This document shows positions 49,139-61,188 of a stretch of DNA of 64,000 bases, one piece after another. The notes beneath the pieces are model-generated. The model had not been told where the DNA came from, did no database searches, and saw only the letters and a list, made by a program, of their open reading frames with translations. Source of the DNA: Agroathelia rolfsii. Its lineage: Eukaryota; Basidiomycota; Agaricomycetes; Amylocorticiales; Amylocorticiaceae. The stretch is from assembly GCA_018343915.1 (NCBI GenBank), contig JABRWF010000008.1:3286001-3350000 (forward strand). The letters run 5' to 3'. Positions within the stretch are counted from its first letter, which is position 1. Each line of letters begins with the position of its first letter. The position numbers and the translations under genes were made by a program.

Positions 49139-50214
49139 ATGTATATCAGAATTGTTGCTACATCTACCGCTTTCTTGATCTCCTTTATAGTGTATTGTTT
49201 TCGTAAGGCGTATTGCCACTACTTTTCTCTTTCCATGAAATGTATCCACCTAATGCTATCTCATTCGGGTCAGACACCCGGCCTCTTTCCTCTATTTCAG
49301 TTGATGTCATCTGCGGGGATTCTATCACGTACAACGTACATCTCTATATCTCTTCATGTCGATTTCGGTCACTTTTATAATTTATTTCTCTTTCAAAGGT
49401 ATTTGCTAGCAAAGTTTCCTGAAAAGATAACAATTGATGTTTTGATGATGATGGTGTTATGCTGGCGTGTAACGAAATCAACAACGTCGACTTCTTTTTT
49501 GAATTGCTTGTTTGTAGTTCGGAGTCCGCGCGGCTGCTTCCGCGTAATGGGATTTCAGGCTTGTACACAACCACATGTGAGCTGGGCCGCAGCCATGATC
49601 CGAAATCTCGGCTGTACTCATATGGTAGTTTTTTTGCCGGTATATAGCCTAAAAAAGTAAAATCTTATCGTTCCGAAGCCTTGCCGACGGCTGATCACGC
49701 GACAAGAGGCCGGTGTAGGAGTTGTTCGAAAACAGGACAAAACAAAACAAAAACAAGGCCCCCTTACGTTTGCAGTTGTTTGAGACAATAAACTGCCGCA
49801 ACCCACGATAATAATTAGAAAAACGAGAATAATTTCATGGATAGTAGTAGTAGTAGTGTGATGTTTGTGATGCGTGGACACATCGGCATCGTCAGCTCAT
49901 CGTCGAGGACGACCACGACGATGACAAGCAGCTTCATATCATCATGGGCGATTTCATTGCTCGGCCTGAACAGGGGGGACCCTTTCCATCGACGCGCTCC
50001 CTTTTCCTCCGCCTACTACGACGACGGCCAGCATTCCCCCCCCCCCCCCCTCTCTCTCTCTCTTTTCATTGACAACAACACTTGGTCAATTCCTTTGAAT
50101 ATTTTCTGGATATCTTTTTGTGTTCTGATTATCGCCGCACCTTTGTTCTCCTATCCGGTGTATATATACGCCCCATTCCGATAGCAGTAGTGCTGGTGGC
50201 GAATTGGAGACAAA
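49139..50214. other. intergenic
   Basis: No gene recognised. The C-run at 50036-50050 followed by a short (CT)n tract lies 165 bp before the next start codon and may be part of its promoter or leader. Confidence 0.5.
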
Positions 50215-52189
50215 ATGGATAATTCCCAGCATTACCAGCCTCTCTCCCACGCACTGCATCCGCCCGTGCAGCAGCAGCAAGTTCAGACTCAAGCACATCC
50301 TCAGCAAGCACCCCATTTCTCCATTGCTGCTCAGCAGCAGCAGCAGCCTTCGCAAGCCGAGGAGGAAGAGGAAGAAGGTGAAGAAGGCGAGGAGGAAGAG
50401 GTTGAGGACGCAATTGAACAAGAAGACCATCATGACGCCGACTACGAACCTGATGATGCGGGCAGCGCAGATGAGCCTCAGCAACAGCAACACACAAACA
50501 ATGTACCTATTTCTTCCACCTCTGCGTAAGTAACAGTTACTGCATTTTTCTTTTCTTTTGGACATAAAGCACTTCATCACCATACTCTTTAATTATTTTC
50601 TCCTTGAAAAACAAAATGAAATCTGCTATTTTTTTGTGTATGATATGCACCAACTTGAATACCCTTGTTTGTTTGTTGATGTTGATATTGACGCGCTCTT
50701 GGGGTGTTTGACAGGCCAAACACGACGCAGGGCACAATACACCAAAGCCCGTCCCAGCCCGAAAGACGTCGCCCTGGACGTCCGCGTGGCTCAAAGACGA
50801 GACGGGCGATCCAGACGGCAACGCCCTCGCGGCCATCCATGTCAACCACATCAACAACAGCGTTTTCGGCCTCTGTGCCACCTCTCCGTAGCGGCGTGAC
50901 GGCGCAGAATCAACAGTACTACGAGTTTCAATGGAGGCTACTCAATCTTTGCGCAGAATTTTATGGTGCTGCTGAGGAGTTGGTGGTATGTATTTTCACT
51001 TATGGGCGTTTTTATATTCTGATCTTTTGTCGAGCAGAAAGGCACCAATCCCATGGTCATTGCTCAATGTTACCAGATGGGCCCCGGTACTAAACTAGAC
51101 CCCATGCACATGCTACACGAAGCAAAACAAGTTTGCGATAACCTTGTAAGACGTTTTGTTCATTTTTTTTTTTTGCTCACCCAAGGCTCGTTCATCATTC
51201 ATCAATTCCATTATAGCTTGCGAACCCTTCCCAACTGATTGTGACACCCCCACCGCCCATGTACACCGTCGCGCCTACGTATGGACACCATTATCACACA
51301 ATGCCTTCCGGCATGTCCAGCGTCCCTGTTTCAAACCACGGCTCATCAGCCCCAATCGCCCATCCTCAAAGCTTTTCTGTGCCCATGAGCTCCACGGCAG
51401 CTACCACCTCTCACCAGACGACAGCGGCACCCACAACAACAGGAGCACAGACAACAGCAGCAACCACTGCTACCCCAGCAGCGTCTGCGACAACTACACC
51501 ATACGCATACTCGGCGCCGCACATGTCAGCGTATTACAGCACACCCATGACATCATACCACTACTCGCCGTACATGTTCCAGGCGGCGGCTGCTGCCGCC
51601 GCCACCACAACTGGCAATTCAGTCTCTGCAGGTCCCACGGCAAGCAGCAGCCATACTACTGGAGGCAGTGGTAGCGGTAGCATTGCACCACTACCTGCGC
51701 CACCGCTGTCGAACCGGTGGACGGATGACGAGGTGGCGAGGTTGCGTCAGCTGGCGGCGGACAAGAGCACGCAGGTGAACGGAAAGACGGATTGGTCCCT
51801 GGTCGCGAATCAGTTTGGGCCGACGAGGTCGTAGTGAGTTGTTATTGTGCTTCTTTTGACCGGTAGAACCATTTTTCTGACCGACCATGTGTGTTTTTCC
51901 CTCAATTGATTTTTTTTTTTAATTAAAAAAAAAAAAAAAACGCAGCCAACAAGTATTGTCTAAAGCGACGCTCATGGGCCTTCGAGAGCTGACGAAGACG
52001 CGCAAGCGCCGTCGTAGGGACGGCGAGGAGGAAGAAGGTACACCTGGTGCGAGCGATGCTGTCGCTGTCACTGTTGCGCCGCAAGAAAACGGGGCGGCGG
52101 CGTCTGCTGGCTCGACGAGTGCTACGCCCGTGTCTGCGGCTGCTGTTCCGCCGTCTGGCGGTGCGAGTGCCACTCCGGCAACGGCATGA
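50215..52189 (+). CDS. AT-hook / SANT-like DNA-binding protein
   Basis: Predicted nuclear DNA-binding protein. Exons: 50215-50525, 50715-50985, 51038-51145, 51217-51833 and 51946-52189 (516 residues). The N-terminus is Gln-rich, then strongly acidic (Glu run near residue 50). An AT-hook, RRRPGRPRGSK, lies at residues 121-131. EFQWRLLNLCAEFYGAAEEL and NPMVIAQCYQMGPGTKLDP form a conserved-looking helical part. A long Thr/Ala/Ser-rich region follows. A SANT/Myb-like unit starts near residue 395 (NRWTDDEVARLRQLAADKS, then DWSLVANQFGPTRSYQQVL) and is followed by TRKRRRRDG, a likely nuclear localisation signal. The last intron contains a T-run then an A-run. The regulatory target is unknown. Confidence 0.82.
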
Positions 52190-53387
52190 TTGCTCAGCGG
52201 TTGTGGACGATGATGCGAATTAGGTTCGCTGTGGGCAAGTGGGCTCTTGTTTGATCGTTTTTGAAAAGACGGTGTGTCGGTGATGGTTAGCGCGATGAGC
52301 GATAAGAATATTGTGCAATGTAATCATTCGAAAGAGAGAGAATAGGGTGAGGGATGGATTGGGAACGAAAAAGTCGCTGGGATATTAGTATTCCGCCGCG
52401 ATGGATGGAGGGAGAGAATGTCCTCTTGTACATATACACATATGCGTACATGTACATACGTACTCGAGCTGTTTACTGGCTTACTAACTCGTCACGACTG
52501 TATCAGTATATCGTTATCGTTATCCTTTCTTGTTGTAAACCGTTGGTTGAGATATGATCCATGCAAATAGGAGCCCCCAATAAAACCTCCACATACTGGT
52601 ACACCTTATTCTACCGTAAGGTGTTGTATGTATGCAAATGGTTATTTCTTTTCCAAAGATACACCAAGGAAACGTTTACTACAAGACATGCATGCTTTCC
52701 AGTGCCAGGCTTTGACGCGGAGTATACGCATGTATTGACAAGATGATGTAATTTGAGCATGCATTCAAATATCACAATCCGACTGTTGGATGTGATTGTT
52801 AACGCCCTACCTGCGCCGTCACGGTGAATGTGAAAGGACGGCGATGAGGGTTTGATGAATCTCGAACATGCGCTCCATCGACTTGGCACGCATCATTGAC
52901 GATCACTACTTCACATACATCACACCGACATTGCTATTGCGTCAAAAAAAAAAGATACTAAGACACATTGCAGGTATTTCAACTATTCGATCGATTTCCC
53001 GCCAACTGATGACCTCTTGGGGTGTGCATGACCGCATACATCCAAATGAATGACCCTGCATTACCAGTAGGCACTGGGCGCATCAATGTTCCAGAGTGGG
53101 GAGGCTGACGTCGGTCAATATATCAACATCGGTCACGGTGCTGCGTATATGCATAATGTGTCGACGTCAATGTGTATGCGTTGAGCCTGCACTACGTCAG
53201 GGAGGAATCAAACGGTTTTTCCCACTGACGGCATCGATGTAAGGCTAGGGATGTCGAGAGTGGATATATAAACGCGGCAGCGAGCAGCAAGAGGGGAACA
53301 CAAGAACATTCCCAAGTGCACGCACATATCCTACTTTTTTTTTTTACCACTTTATTCAACAACACTCTACATTTAATCATCACCACC
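52190..53387. other. intergenic
   Basis: About 1.2 kb without a recognised gene. TATATAAA at 53265-53272 lies about 115 bp before the next start codon. Confidence 0.5.
53265..53272 (+). promoter_or_regulatory. TATA box of the small charged protein gene
   Basis: TATATAAA about 115 bp upstream of the ATG at 53388, followed by a CA-rich leader. Typical layout for an inducible or strongly expressed gene. Confidence 0.55.
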
Positions 53388-53876
53388 ATGTCGAATGATC
53401 GCTATAACGCTGAGGAGATCATCAGGGGTGACACTGAGTACCGTCCCGATACGACTGGTGATGCTGCTCTACCCCCAGCCGGAGGCGCTATGGCAGCTGA
53501 TTACGGTGATGGCGTTCAGCCTGGGTTTGACCCGAGAGCAGAGGACCGGGCGGCGGCGCGCTCGGAGGAGACAGGTTCTGTGAGCAAACGTAAGTTCTGA
53601 TGAGCTTGTGGAGGAAGTGTGGAGTGTTGATGTTAATATTGATATCAACGGGGCTAATATAAATTTCTCGTAGGTGAGGTTGATGAGCTGGTGAATGACC
53701 AGACAGATGCAGAGAAGAACGTCGGGGGTAGGTATACGCGTGGAGCCAAAGTCGATGCGTTCCAACAGGAGAGGCAGGTGGATAGCGCGTTGGAGCAGAG
53801 CGGTATCATTGGAGACGACACGGCGGATCCGTCGGGCAGGTCGCGGGCGGGGAAGGTGATCCGTCAGCAATATTAA
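53388..53876 (+). CDS. small hydrophilic protein
   Basis: Not recognised. Exons 53388-53589 and 53674-53876 (134 residues). The protein is very hydrophilic, rich in Asp, Glu, Arg, Gly and Ala, with no Cys, signal peptide or membrane segment. Motifs: YNAEEIIRGDTEYRPDTTGD near the start, REVDELVNDQTDAEKNVGG in the middle and a basic end SGRSRAGKVIRQQY. It is probably disordered. Composition resembles hydrophilin or stress-induced proteins, which is an inference. A TATA box upstream and a compact intron support that it is a real gene. Confidence 0.72.
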
Positions 53877-54687
53877 TCTGCCGTGAAAAAAGAGACATAT
53901 GTATAATTCAATGTACAGTAGTATTATGATCAAGAATTTTCGTGGATTCGTATATTCCGAGTGTAAAAGCTATTATGGAATGACCTCATCCGGATTCTCT
54001 CTGAGCACTCGGGAACGGCAAGTGGACAGGGACAGGGACAAGCACAAGAACCGGAACAAGTTGGCGACATGCTGTGTTTCCAACTGGCCCGTGCACCATA
54101 TGCTTCTGCACCATTCTTTTTCCTTTTTTTCTTTTTTCCCCTTACCCCCTACCAAATTTAAAAAGAGGAGAGGGAAGAAAAGAGAGAACGTTTGTGATGG
54201 AGAGTACAGACTCAGAGTGATGAACGAGGATGGTGGGGCGTGTTAGCAGTACTGGCTTGGTTGGGAAAGTCTGACGGCGTTAATAGTCTACTGTTGCCGG
54301 TATATATATATTTGTAGCCTCCTGAAGTCCGTTTACACTAGATAGATGCTATCGTCATCGAGCAGAGAAGAAATGTAGATTATAAGCAAGACGAGATCCG
54401 TGCATCGGTGCATACGGCTAGCTATGTACACGTTTCGAAGGAGTGCAGAGGAATATGATGTTCCTGGCCAGCAGCGGCGCAACTCACACGACTCGAATCG
54501 GCGACCAACGTGCGAGGGGCCCCTGGTCATGATGATGATACTCCAGAAAACCCCATCAACAAATCCCAACCGAGCCGGAGTGATGGCTAGCGATGGCTGC
54601 TCACTTATCGCTCTGGTATTTTAGCCAGCCCCGGTCTCCCGCCAATCCCTCCCCTTTCTTGCCTTGTCCACATCCCAGTCTCCCGCT
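53877..54687. other. intergenic
   Basis: No gene recognised. It contains purine- and pyrimidine-rich stretches (54115-54190) and a CT-rich leader before the Git1-like start codon. Confidence 0.5.
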
Positions 54688-57364
54688 ATGGTCAACACCA
54701 TTTCCACCAAGGGCAAGACGGTTGGCGTCGCCGCCATCTTTGCGTGAGTACCCACCCTACGCATATCCTCTCTTCCTTTGCATGCTCACTGTCTATCTTT
54801 ACAGGTCCGGCACAGCTCTATTCTCAGATGGTATTCATAGACGCCCGCTTTCCGCACATCCCCAGTATATGCTGACATCTACTCCCCCTGCTAGGCTATG
54901 CCAACAACGTTATTGGAATGGGTGAGCATTGTCCCCTCTAAATAGTAACAAACGCTAAGCTAACGAGTGACAATTGTTTACCAGTCGAGACATGTGCGTA
55001 TACTTTTCAATTTCAATTTCAATTGATTGCTGAAGCCTGTTATCGTTGCTTATCATACTTCCCTCTCTTCCCACACTCTCCCTTTCTCTGTCATGATTCA
55101 CACGCATCCATAATGGACAGTCATGACGAGGATCTACGGTGCGGATGCCTTTGCCGCAGCAGGTGGCAAGACCGACGCTGCAACCATCCTCAGTAGCGTG
55201 GGTTTCGCTGGCATGGTCGTCGGTATGCTCACTTTCGGCTACTTGAGTGATAAGCTTGGCAGAAAGTTTGGCATGGTGAGCCTACAAACCAGATTTGACA
55301 CAAAATGCGGGTCTTCTGATGAAATATGCGTCTGTGCTGGCTATATAGATGACTGCTGCTGCATTGGTTGCATTCTTTTCTCTCTTATCTGCTGCCTCTG
55401 AGGGCGCCGGAGATAGTCTCAAGGGTACTGTTGCCATGTTGAGTTTCTGCCGGTCAGTGTTTTCCCTGGCATATCCCCATCCGCCTATCTTATAGCTTTC
55501 AAAATGCAGTTTCATGCTTGGCGTAGGCATTGGTGCAGAATATCCTACAGGCTCCGTCTCTGCAGCAGAGAACACGGAGGATAAAAGCATCGCAAAGAAC
55601 GCGCAGCACCGTTGGTTTGCGCTTGCGACAAGTAGGCAGCCCTATGTTTTCGCGATTCCCTTGTTTTTCTGATAAATTACACTATCTATAGATACCATGA
55701 TCGACGTTGGTTTCGTCATTTCTGCATTTGTTGCAGTCGTACTCTACTGGATGTACGTCTCTTCATTTACTAGGCTGTTGAAACCGCTCTTCCTGATAGC
55801 AATTCCTTCTTTTTTCATATTCTCCTTTGTTCCTGGCATGCGTATCAATTTCTTCCTTGATCCACAAATCCAGCTGTGGGGAGAATCACCTTCGCGCCGC
55901 ATGGCGCTTGCTTGTTGGTCTTGGCTTTGTACCCGCCTTGGCCGTGCTAATCTGGCGATGGAACCTGACTGAGCCAGAGCGCTACAAGCAATCCTCGATG
56001 GCTAAGATGAAGGTCCCCTATCGGCTTATTGTCAAGCGCTATTGGGCCAGCCTTGCTGCAATTTCTGCGGCATGGTTTATCTACGATTTCATTACGTGAG
56101 CTGTTTTTGGGTGTGAAAAGGAAAATACGAGAGCTGATCTTTTATACGGTTTGTTAGGTATCCTGTAAGTTTTTTTTTTCCCCGTTCCTCCAAAAGTCAG
56201 GCGTTGTAATGGAGGGAAACGATGTCTACCAATTTAATTGCTGACACTCTGTTCATCTTCTCCCAACATCTAGTTCGGCCTATACTCTTCCACTGTTACC
56301 AACACAATTACGAACAACAGCGCCGCTCTAAGTGTTGTCCTTGGCTGGAACGTTGTAATCAAGTGCATTACGCTTTCATCTCCCATTTACTCTGAACCTG
56401 CGCTAAGTTCAATTTTTGTTTCACCTTATGCAGCTTGTTCTACATCCCCGGCACAGTCATCGGTGCGTTCTCTGTGGATTTCCTCGGACCCAAATATACT
56501 ATGGTAGGTTTCTTCTCCTTAGAAAAAAAAAACTCGCCCAGCGCTAAGTCATCAATCAGATCATAGGCCTTGTTATGCAAGCTATCGTTGGCTTCATCAT
56601 GAGCGCTTTGTACACAAAGTACGCCACGCGCCTTCATACTATAGCATGCCACTAAAAGCATTTATACTGACGGCTTTTTTCCGAAAAAAAAAAAAACAGA
56701 CTGACAGACCACGTTGCTGCGTTTGCTGTGATATACGGCATCTTCCTCTCCTTTGGCGAGTTCGGCCCTGGCAACTGTCTCGGCTTGCTCGCGAGTAAGT
56801 CGGGCCCAACTGCTGTGCGTGGGCAGTACTACGGTATTGCTGCTGCCATAGGCAAGATTGGCGCCTTCAGTGGCTCATGGGGTGAGTCCTGTTTCTCATC
56901 CAGCCTGACATGCGCATTTTCTCACCTTGTTTTTTTTTTTTTTTTTTTTTAATTAGCATTCAAGCAGATTATAGCTGGTGTGTTTATGGCTCCGTCTCTT
57001 CGTTTTGTTTCCATAATCTCTTACCATTTGCTTTCTTTTCCCCCAAGATTTTGGCACTGGTGTCAAGGGCACTACAGGCCCCTTCTGGATCGGCAGCGGC
57101 CTGGCGCTCGTTAGCGCCATCATCACGCTATTCTTCATTAAGCCGCTCACTGCGGATGGTATGACCGAGGAAGATAAGGCTGTGAGTCGTCTTTCCTCAA
57201 ACTCCTAAATATATTTCCCTCTAAATGTAAAACAGTTCCGCGAATACCTCGAGGCGAACGGCGTCGATACCTCCCAGATGGGTCTGCATGAGGACAATTT
57301 CACAGACGGACGGGAAAGCAAGGAGGATGAAAAGAGCGCCGAGGAGTCTGTCGTACCAGTTTAA
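54688..57364 (+). CDS. GIT1: glycerophosphodiester transporter, Git1-like MFS
   Basis: MFS transporter closest in pattern to yeast Git1, which imports glycerophosphoinositol and glycerophosphocholine as phosphate sources. Seventeen exons give 490 residues: 54688-54743, 54805-54830, 54895-54921, 54985-54993, 55121-55275, 55349-55452, 55510-55631, 55692-55752, 55874-56095, 56158-56164, 56274-56362, 56434-56503, 56560-56618, 56700-56881, 56957-56977, 57048-57181 and 57236-57364. Features: [94 protein letters not shown] and [18 protein letters not shown], all in the family order. Exons 4 (9 nt) and 10 (7 nt) are microexons. Skipping exon 10 shifts the frame. The C-terminal tail is acidic. Confidence 0.9.
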
Positions 57365-58135
57365 AGGAAAGAGGTTTCTTTGCATCATGAGAAAAGAAGA
57401 GATAGGGCAAAAGCAGAATGGAGAGAAGAGGGGTCAGTGGAATGACTTGCCAGTTTGATTCTATCCTGCTCCTATCCTTCTCTCCATCCCTCTATCGTTT
57501 TTCTTGGCACCCTTTCCCCCCTCTTCTTTCTTAAACGTATCTTTCTTCCTTTTCATGATACCTTCCATTCCTCCACGTCCGTCTTAATCTTCAGCTTCAT
57601 TGTCGCAGCAACAATAACCCCCATCCGAATTATCCTATCCACGAATTTACGACCACGTTCCGTGCGCGTTACCTTGTCTCGGTATCTCCGACTTCCGTCT
57701 TCTCTTTTTCTCTTGTTGGATTAATGTCGTTTTTTGTTTGTTTGTTTGTTTTTACTGACTTGGTGGTGTCTTGATTTCTTGGTACATAGTTATACCGCGA
57801 TGTCTTAATGAAGATGATGAATGATAATAGTGATAGTTCCTTATGTATGGATAATTAAGCCCTTCAAGTATATGCGTGCGGACGTGTTCTATTCTTCGGG
57901 GGGTGTAGTTTCTGGCTTCATCTTATAGTCAAGTTTTTACTTGCGTGCCTATTTTTCTATACACCAACCAGCGGTGACCAGTTCCTTTACATGGCAATGA
58001 GGAGAAACAAACATTACAACATTTCCCTAAACGGGTGAGTGGCACAGCCACAAGCCAATGTGACGCGTCGCGTCTAGTCTCTGGACAAGCACCTACAACT
58101 GCAAGCGCGATCGCATTCATCGACCGTTATACACT
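57365..58135. other. intergenic
   Basis: No gene recognised. Pyrimidine-rich 3' flank of the transporter, a short (TTTG)n tract near 57735 and the SEM1 promoter. Confidence 0.5.
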
Positions 58136-58825
58136 ATGTCATCCTCCACCACTCCCGCTGAAGCATCCTCATCTAAACCAACTACCGCATCAAAGGCTGA
58201 GGAGAGAGCTGCACTAGGCACCCTCGAGGAAGACGATGAATTCGAAGAGTTTGAAGCGGAAGGTATGAATATTGCACTTATATGATGTGCATCATCTAGT
58301 CGAGAGAGGCCCGATGGATTCTACACTTGCAATGCACATGCATATGTTAATTTTATCCTATAATCCTTTTTCTTTGTATCCTCATGCTCTATAGCGAGAT
58401 GACTAACAGTTCTGTCTTGTTTGCATGTGAACTATTGAAATCCACCCTTACCTGATCTCACGCACAATGAACATCGCACACCGACACTCATGCATGTGAT
58501 CACAAACAAACTCACGAATGGCTCGTTTGCGACCGACCTCTTATAAAATACTCAGATTGGGACGATTCACAAACCGATCTTGCCCACCTCGATGGAGCTG
58601 CACCGGGCGCGGCCAAATCGGGCGGTGACAAGCTCTGGGAGGACAACTGGGACGACGACGACATTGAGGATGATTTCAGTGTGTCGCTGCGGTGAGTCAA
58701 GGCTGGGATAGATGCTTCTCTGTTGTGTCCTGATATATCTCCCTTCCCATTCGTCTTTTTTTAGGAACGAGATCGCCAAGACGGGCAAAGGCGGCAATGC
58801 TGCTGGTGAAGCTATGCAAACATGA
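58136..58825 (+). CDS. SEM1: 26S proteasome subunit Sem1/DSS1
   Basis: Small acidic protein of the proteasome lid, also known to bind BRCA2-like and TREX-2 partners. Exons: 58136-58262, 58556-58691 and 58765-58825 (107 residues). A Ser/Thr/Ala-rich N-terminus leads to the acidic block GTLEEDDEFEEFEAEDWDD. A second block follows, KLWEDNWDDDDIEDDFSVSL, then RNEIAKTGKG. These two acidic/aromatic blocks define the family. The first intron is 293 nt, far longer than others in the window. Confidence 0.93.
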
Positions 58826-59386
58826 TAAATGGGACATTCCACTTTTCTTTCACTCATGCCCGTCGTTTGAAATCCCTCTCTAAACAATGGGCCTTTGAAT
58901 CAACAACAACATCGACAGTGACATACATAAGATGTCATTGGACCCTATCTCATCCTCATCCTCTCATCATGGTTCTTCTAGCTTCAATAGATCAAAATTG
59001 AAAAATAACCCTTCGACAGCCTTATTTCCTCCTTTCCCCTTGTTCATACTCTACTTATCAAATGTATTTTTTCATGATCTCTCATCTCACCCTTGATGCT
59101 TTTAAGTCAATGTTTTTCCATCACTCAAAATTTTCAAGCTAATGGATTGGAACACAATTATTTGGGCAAGGGTTCTACACGCCTAGGATCGGCATCATAT
59201 CTTGCTCTGACCCTGAGCGTATGTTATGCAAGCCCTGCTATGGGTGCATCACCCCCTTCCCCCAATATTCAAGAAGAAGAAAAATACTCTGGCACTGCTT
59301 TCTAAGCACTATTACTATTGTACTATCATGCGCATGTCCAAACTCAATCGTCTACGTCGCAGAGTCTTGAGAACATGCTCGATTAT
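58826..59386. other. intergenic
   Basis: Convergent 3' flanks of SEM1 and the kinase-like gene. No gene recognised. Confidence 0.5.
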
Positions 59387-60622
59387 TCATTCATGTTCCT
59401 TGAGCATCAATCCCTGTGCTCGTACGTTCCTATGCCACCCATTGATGTCTGAGTGGGTGCTCATAAAGTCCTCATTGACAAAAGGCGAATACGATGCTTG
59501 CCCCTGTTTTCTAACCCAGTCAAAATCCACTAGCATCGCCTGCCTTTTGTCCTTATCAATCATATTTACTGCTCTGAGATCGCCAAGCACAATATCTTTG
59601 TCGTACAATAATGCGTTGTTGATGTCTGCGTAAACATTGAGGGGCAACTTGCGATTATAGTCCGGATGTTAGTCTTGGTGTAGGCCAATTGGGACACCGT
59701 CGAACCGGCTTATAACAGTCATTTTCGTCCGTTTTAAGCTTACAATCTGGTGGGATCCATATAGTTTTGGTGCTAGCGACGACTCGCAGTTGGCTAAAAA
59801 AAAATTGTGCGCAAACTGATTATATTCAGACGCAAGTTCAATCATGACTTCCACATCGCCAGATTCGGTGTGCATATATGCTGAAAAGAGGTTTCTAATG
59901 CTGGGCGCACGCGTCGGATTGGCTTTGCAGTTGTTGTTGCCTATTGGGCATTTGAATACTAGCCACAGAAGGTGTAATTCGAGAGAAGTTGGGTAAATTC
60001 CACTTGCGCTGTGGTTGAGACTTTGAAGCTAATACTAACCGCTCATGTTCCTGCCTTAGCTCGTCGGCGCAACACTTCAGGGTATTAAAAACGTGGACAA
60101 GATTCAAGATTCCCAATATCACCTTGGAATTCTAGATGGCATATTTTCCGAAAGTGGACTTGCCCTAGGACTGCGAGAGTCTAAATCTCCAATACTAACG
60201 AGAATCACCAACAAAAAGGAAGTTCGGTTTCGTCTGCGGACTACGACTAGTTTAATTCAGATGCCGTCGAGTGAAACATACCTTTTTAAAACCACGCGCA
60301 TATATATATATATATCCGTATAGCTTGCAAAATGATACATACCACCTACGTTGGTTTGTGGAGATATTGGTTCAAACGTTCAAGCTCGTTCAGCCTCTGT
60401 ATGATATACGTATGATTCGTGCCAGTGAGTAATGAATCTAAAAGGCAGACAAATGCAATACATACGTTCGACAGGCACTTTTGCAACTATGTGTAGATGG
60501 TACACATCTATAGTGTTTATTTTGGAGGGGGCTGCAATAGGATCGACATGATGAAGTAGCCGGACTGATCCTTCAGCTGATATTTTGCACCGAAGAATTA
60601 TATTCAAAAGGTAGTTTGACAC
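59387..60622 (-). pseudogene. Crinkler-header / kinase-like gene, possibly broken
   Basis: Recognisable pieces on the minus strand: a segment (about 60590-60460) ending YHLHIVAKVPVE, similar to the end of a Crinkler N-terminal header; an exon with LVHVFNTLKCCADELRQEHE (about 60116-60056); and, in frame after a gttagt intron, an exon from 60008. The latter carries HLLWLVFKCPIGNN, SEYNQFAHNF and SSLAPKLYGSHQI, then the kinase-like catalytic block ALLYDKDIVLGDLRAVNM and LVDFDW. GDLR and DFDW in place of HRD and DFG match fungal kinase-like proteins. A TAA at 59671-59669 lies in the same frame between the two lobes. It is either a nonsense mutation or lies in a weak intron of about 46 nt (gtccca donor, ctaac branch). 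No good start codon for the header was found. Confidence 0.5.
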
Positions 60623-61188
60623 GATCGCTGGTTAGGAAAGATTGATGGCCAGACCGAGTGCATTAGGTAAGTAGTCACGGCGGAACCTGGGACGGGGCCA
60701 GAGCGATCAGAAGGTAGGTAGGCAGGATGAAAGGAGTCGAATTGGTGAGCGAAAGTCTGAGTAGTTGTAGTAAGAGGTACATGATGTATGTTGTCCTTTA
60801 AAGCTTCAACTTATCCATTACTAAATCTGGCCACAGAAATATTTTATTTGCAACTTGACTGTTAACGCGCAGAGTGATTATCCCCATATCTTATGATAAA
60901 CTGAATCAGATGAAAACAAGGAGCAGAATGTGCAATTGAGTTGTAAGTATGTTACCGTCAGGCTTGATTCCTAGCTCCGTCCTAGTATAGATAATGATAA
61001 TCTATGCCAGTGTCACATAATCTCGGAGACGAAATTGTTGATCTCGTCAAGGGAATTTACTAATAGCTCTATGCGCGCTTACACACCGTTACAAAGCAGC
61101 AAAGAAAAAAATGCAACGCTTCTGGCTGAGGGCCTTAAGTCGCTCACAAAAGCTCTCGCTGGGCATCGCCTGAACTATTCTTACCACG
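60623..61188. other. intergenic
   Basis: Divergent upstream flanks of the kinase-like gene and the HD gene. No gene recognised. Confidence 0.5.
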
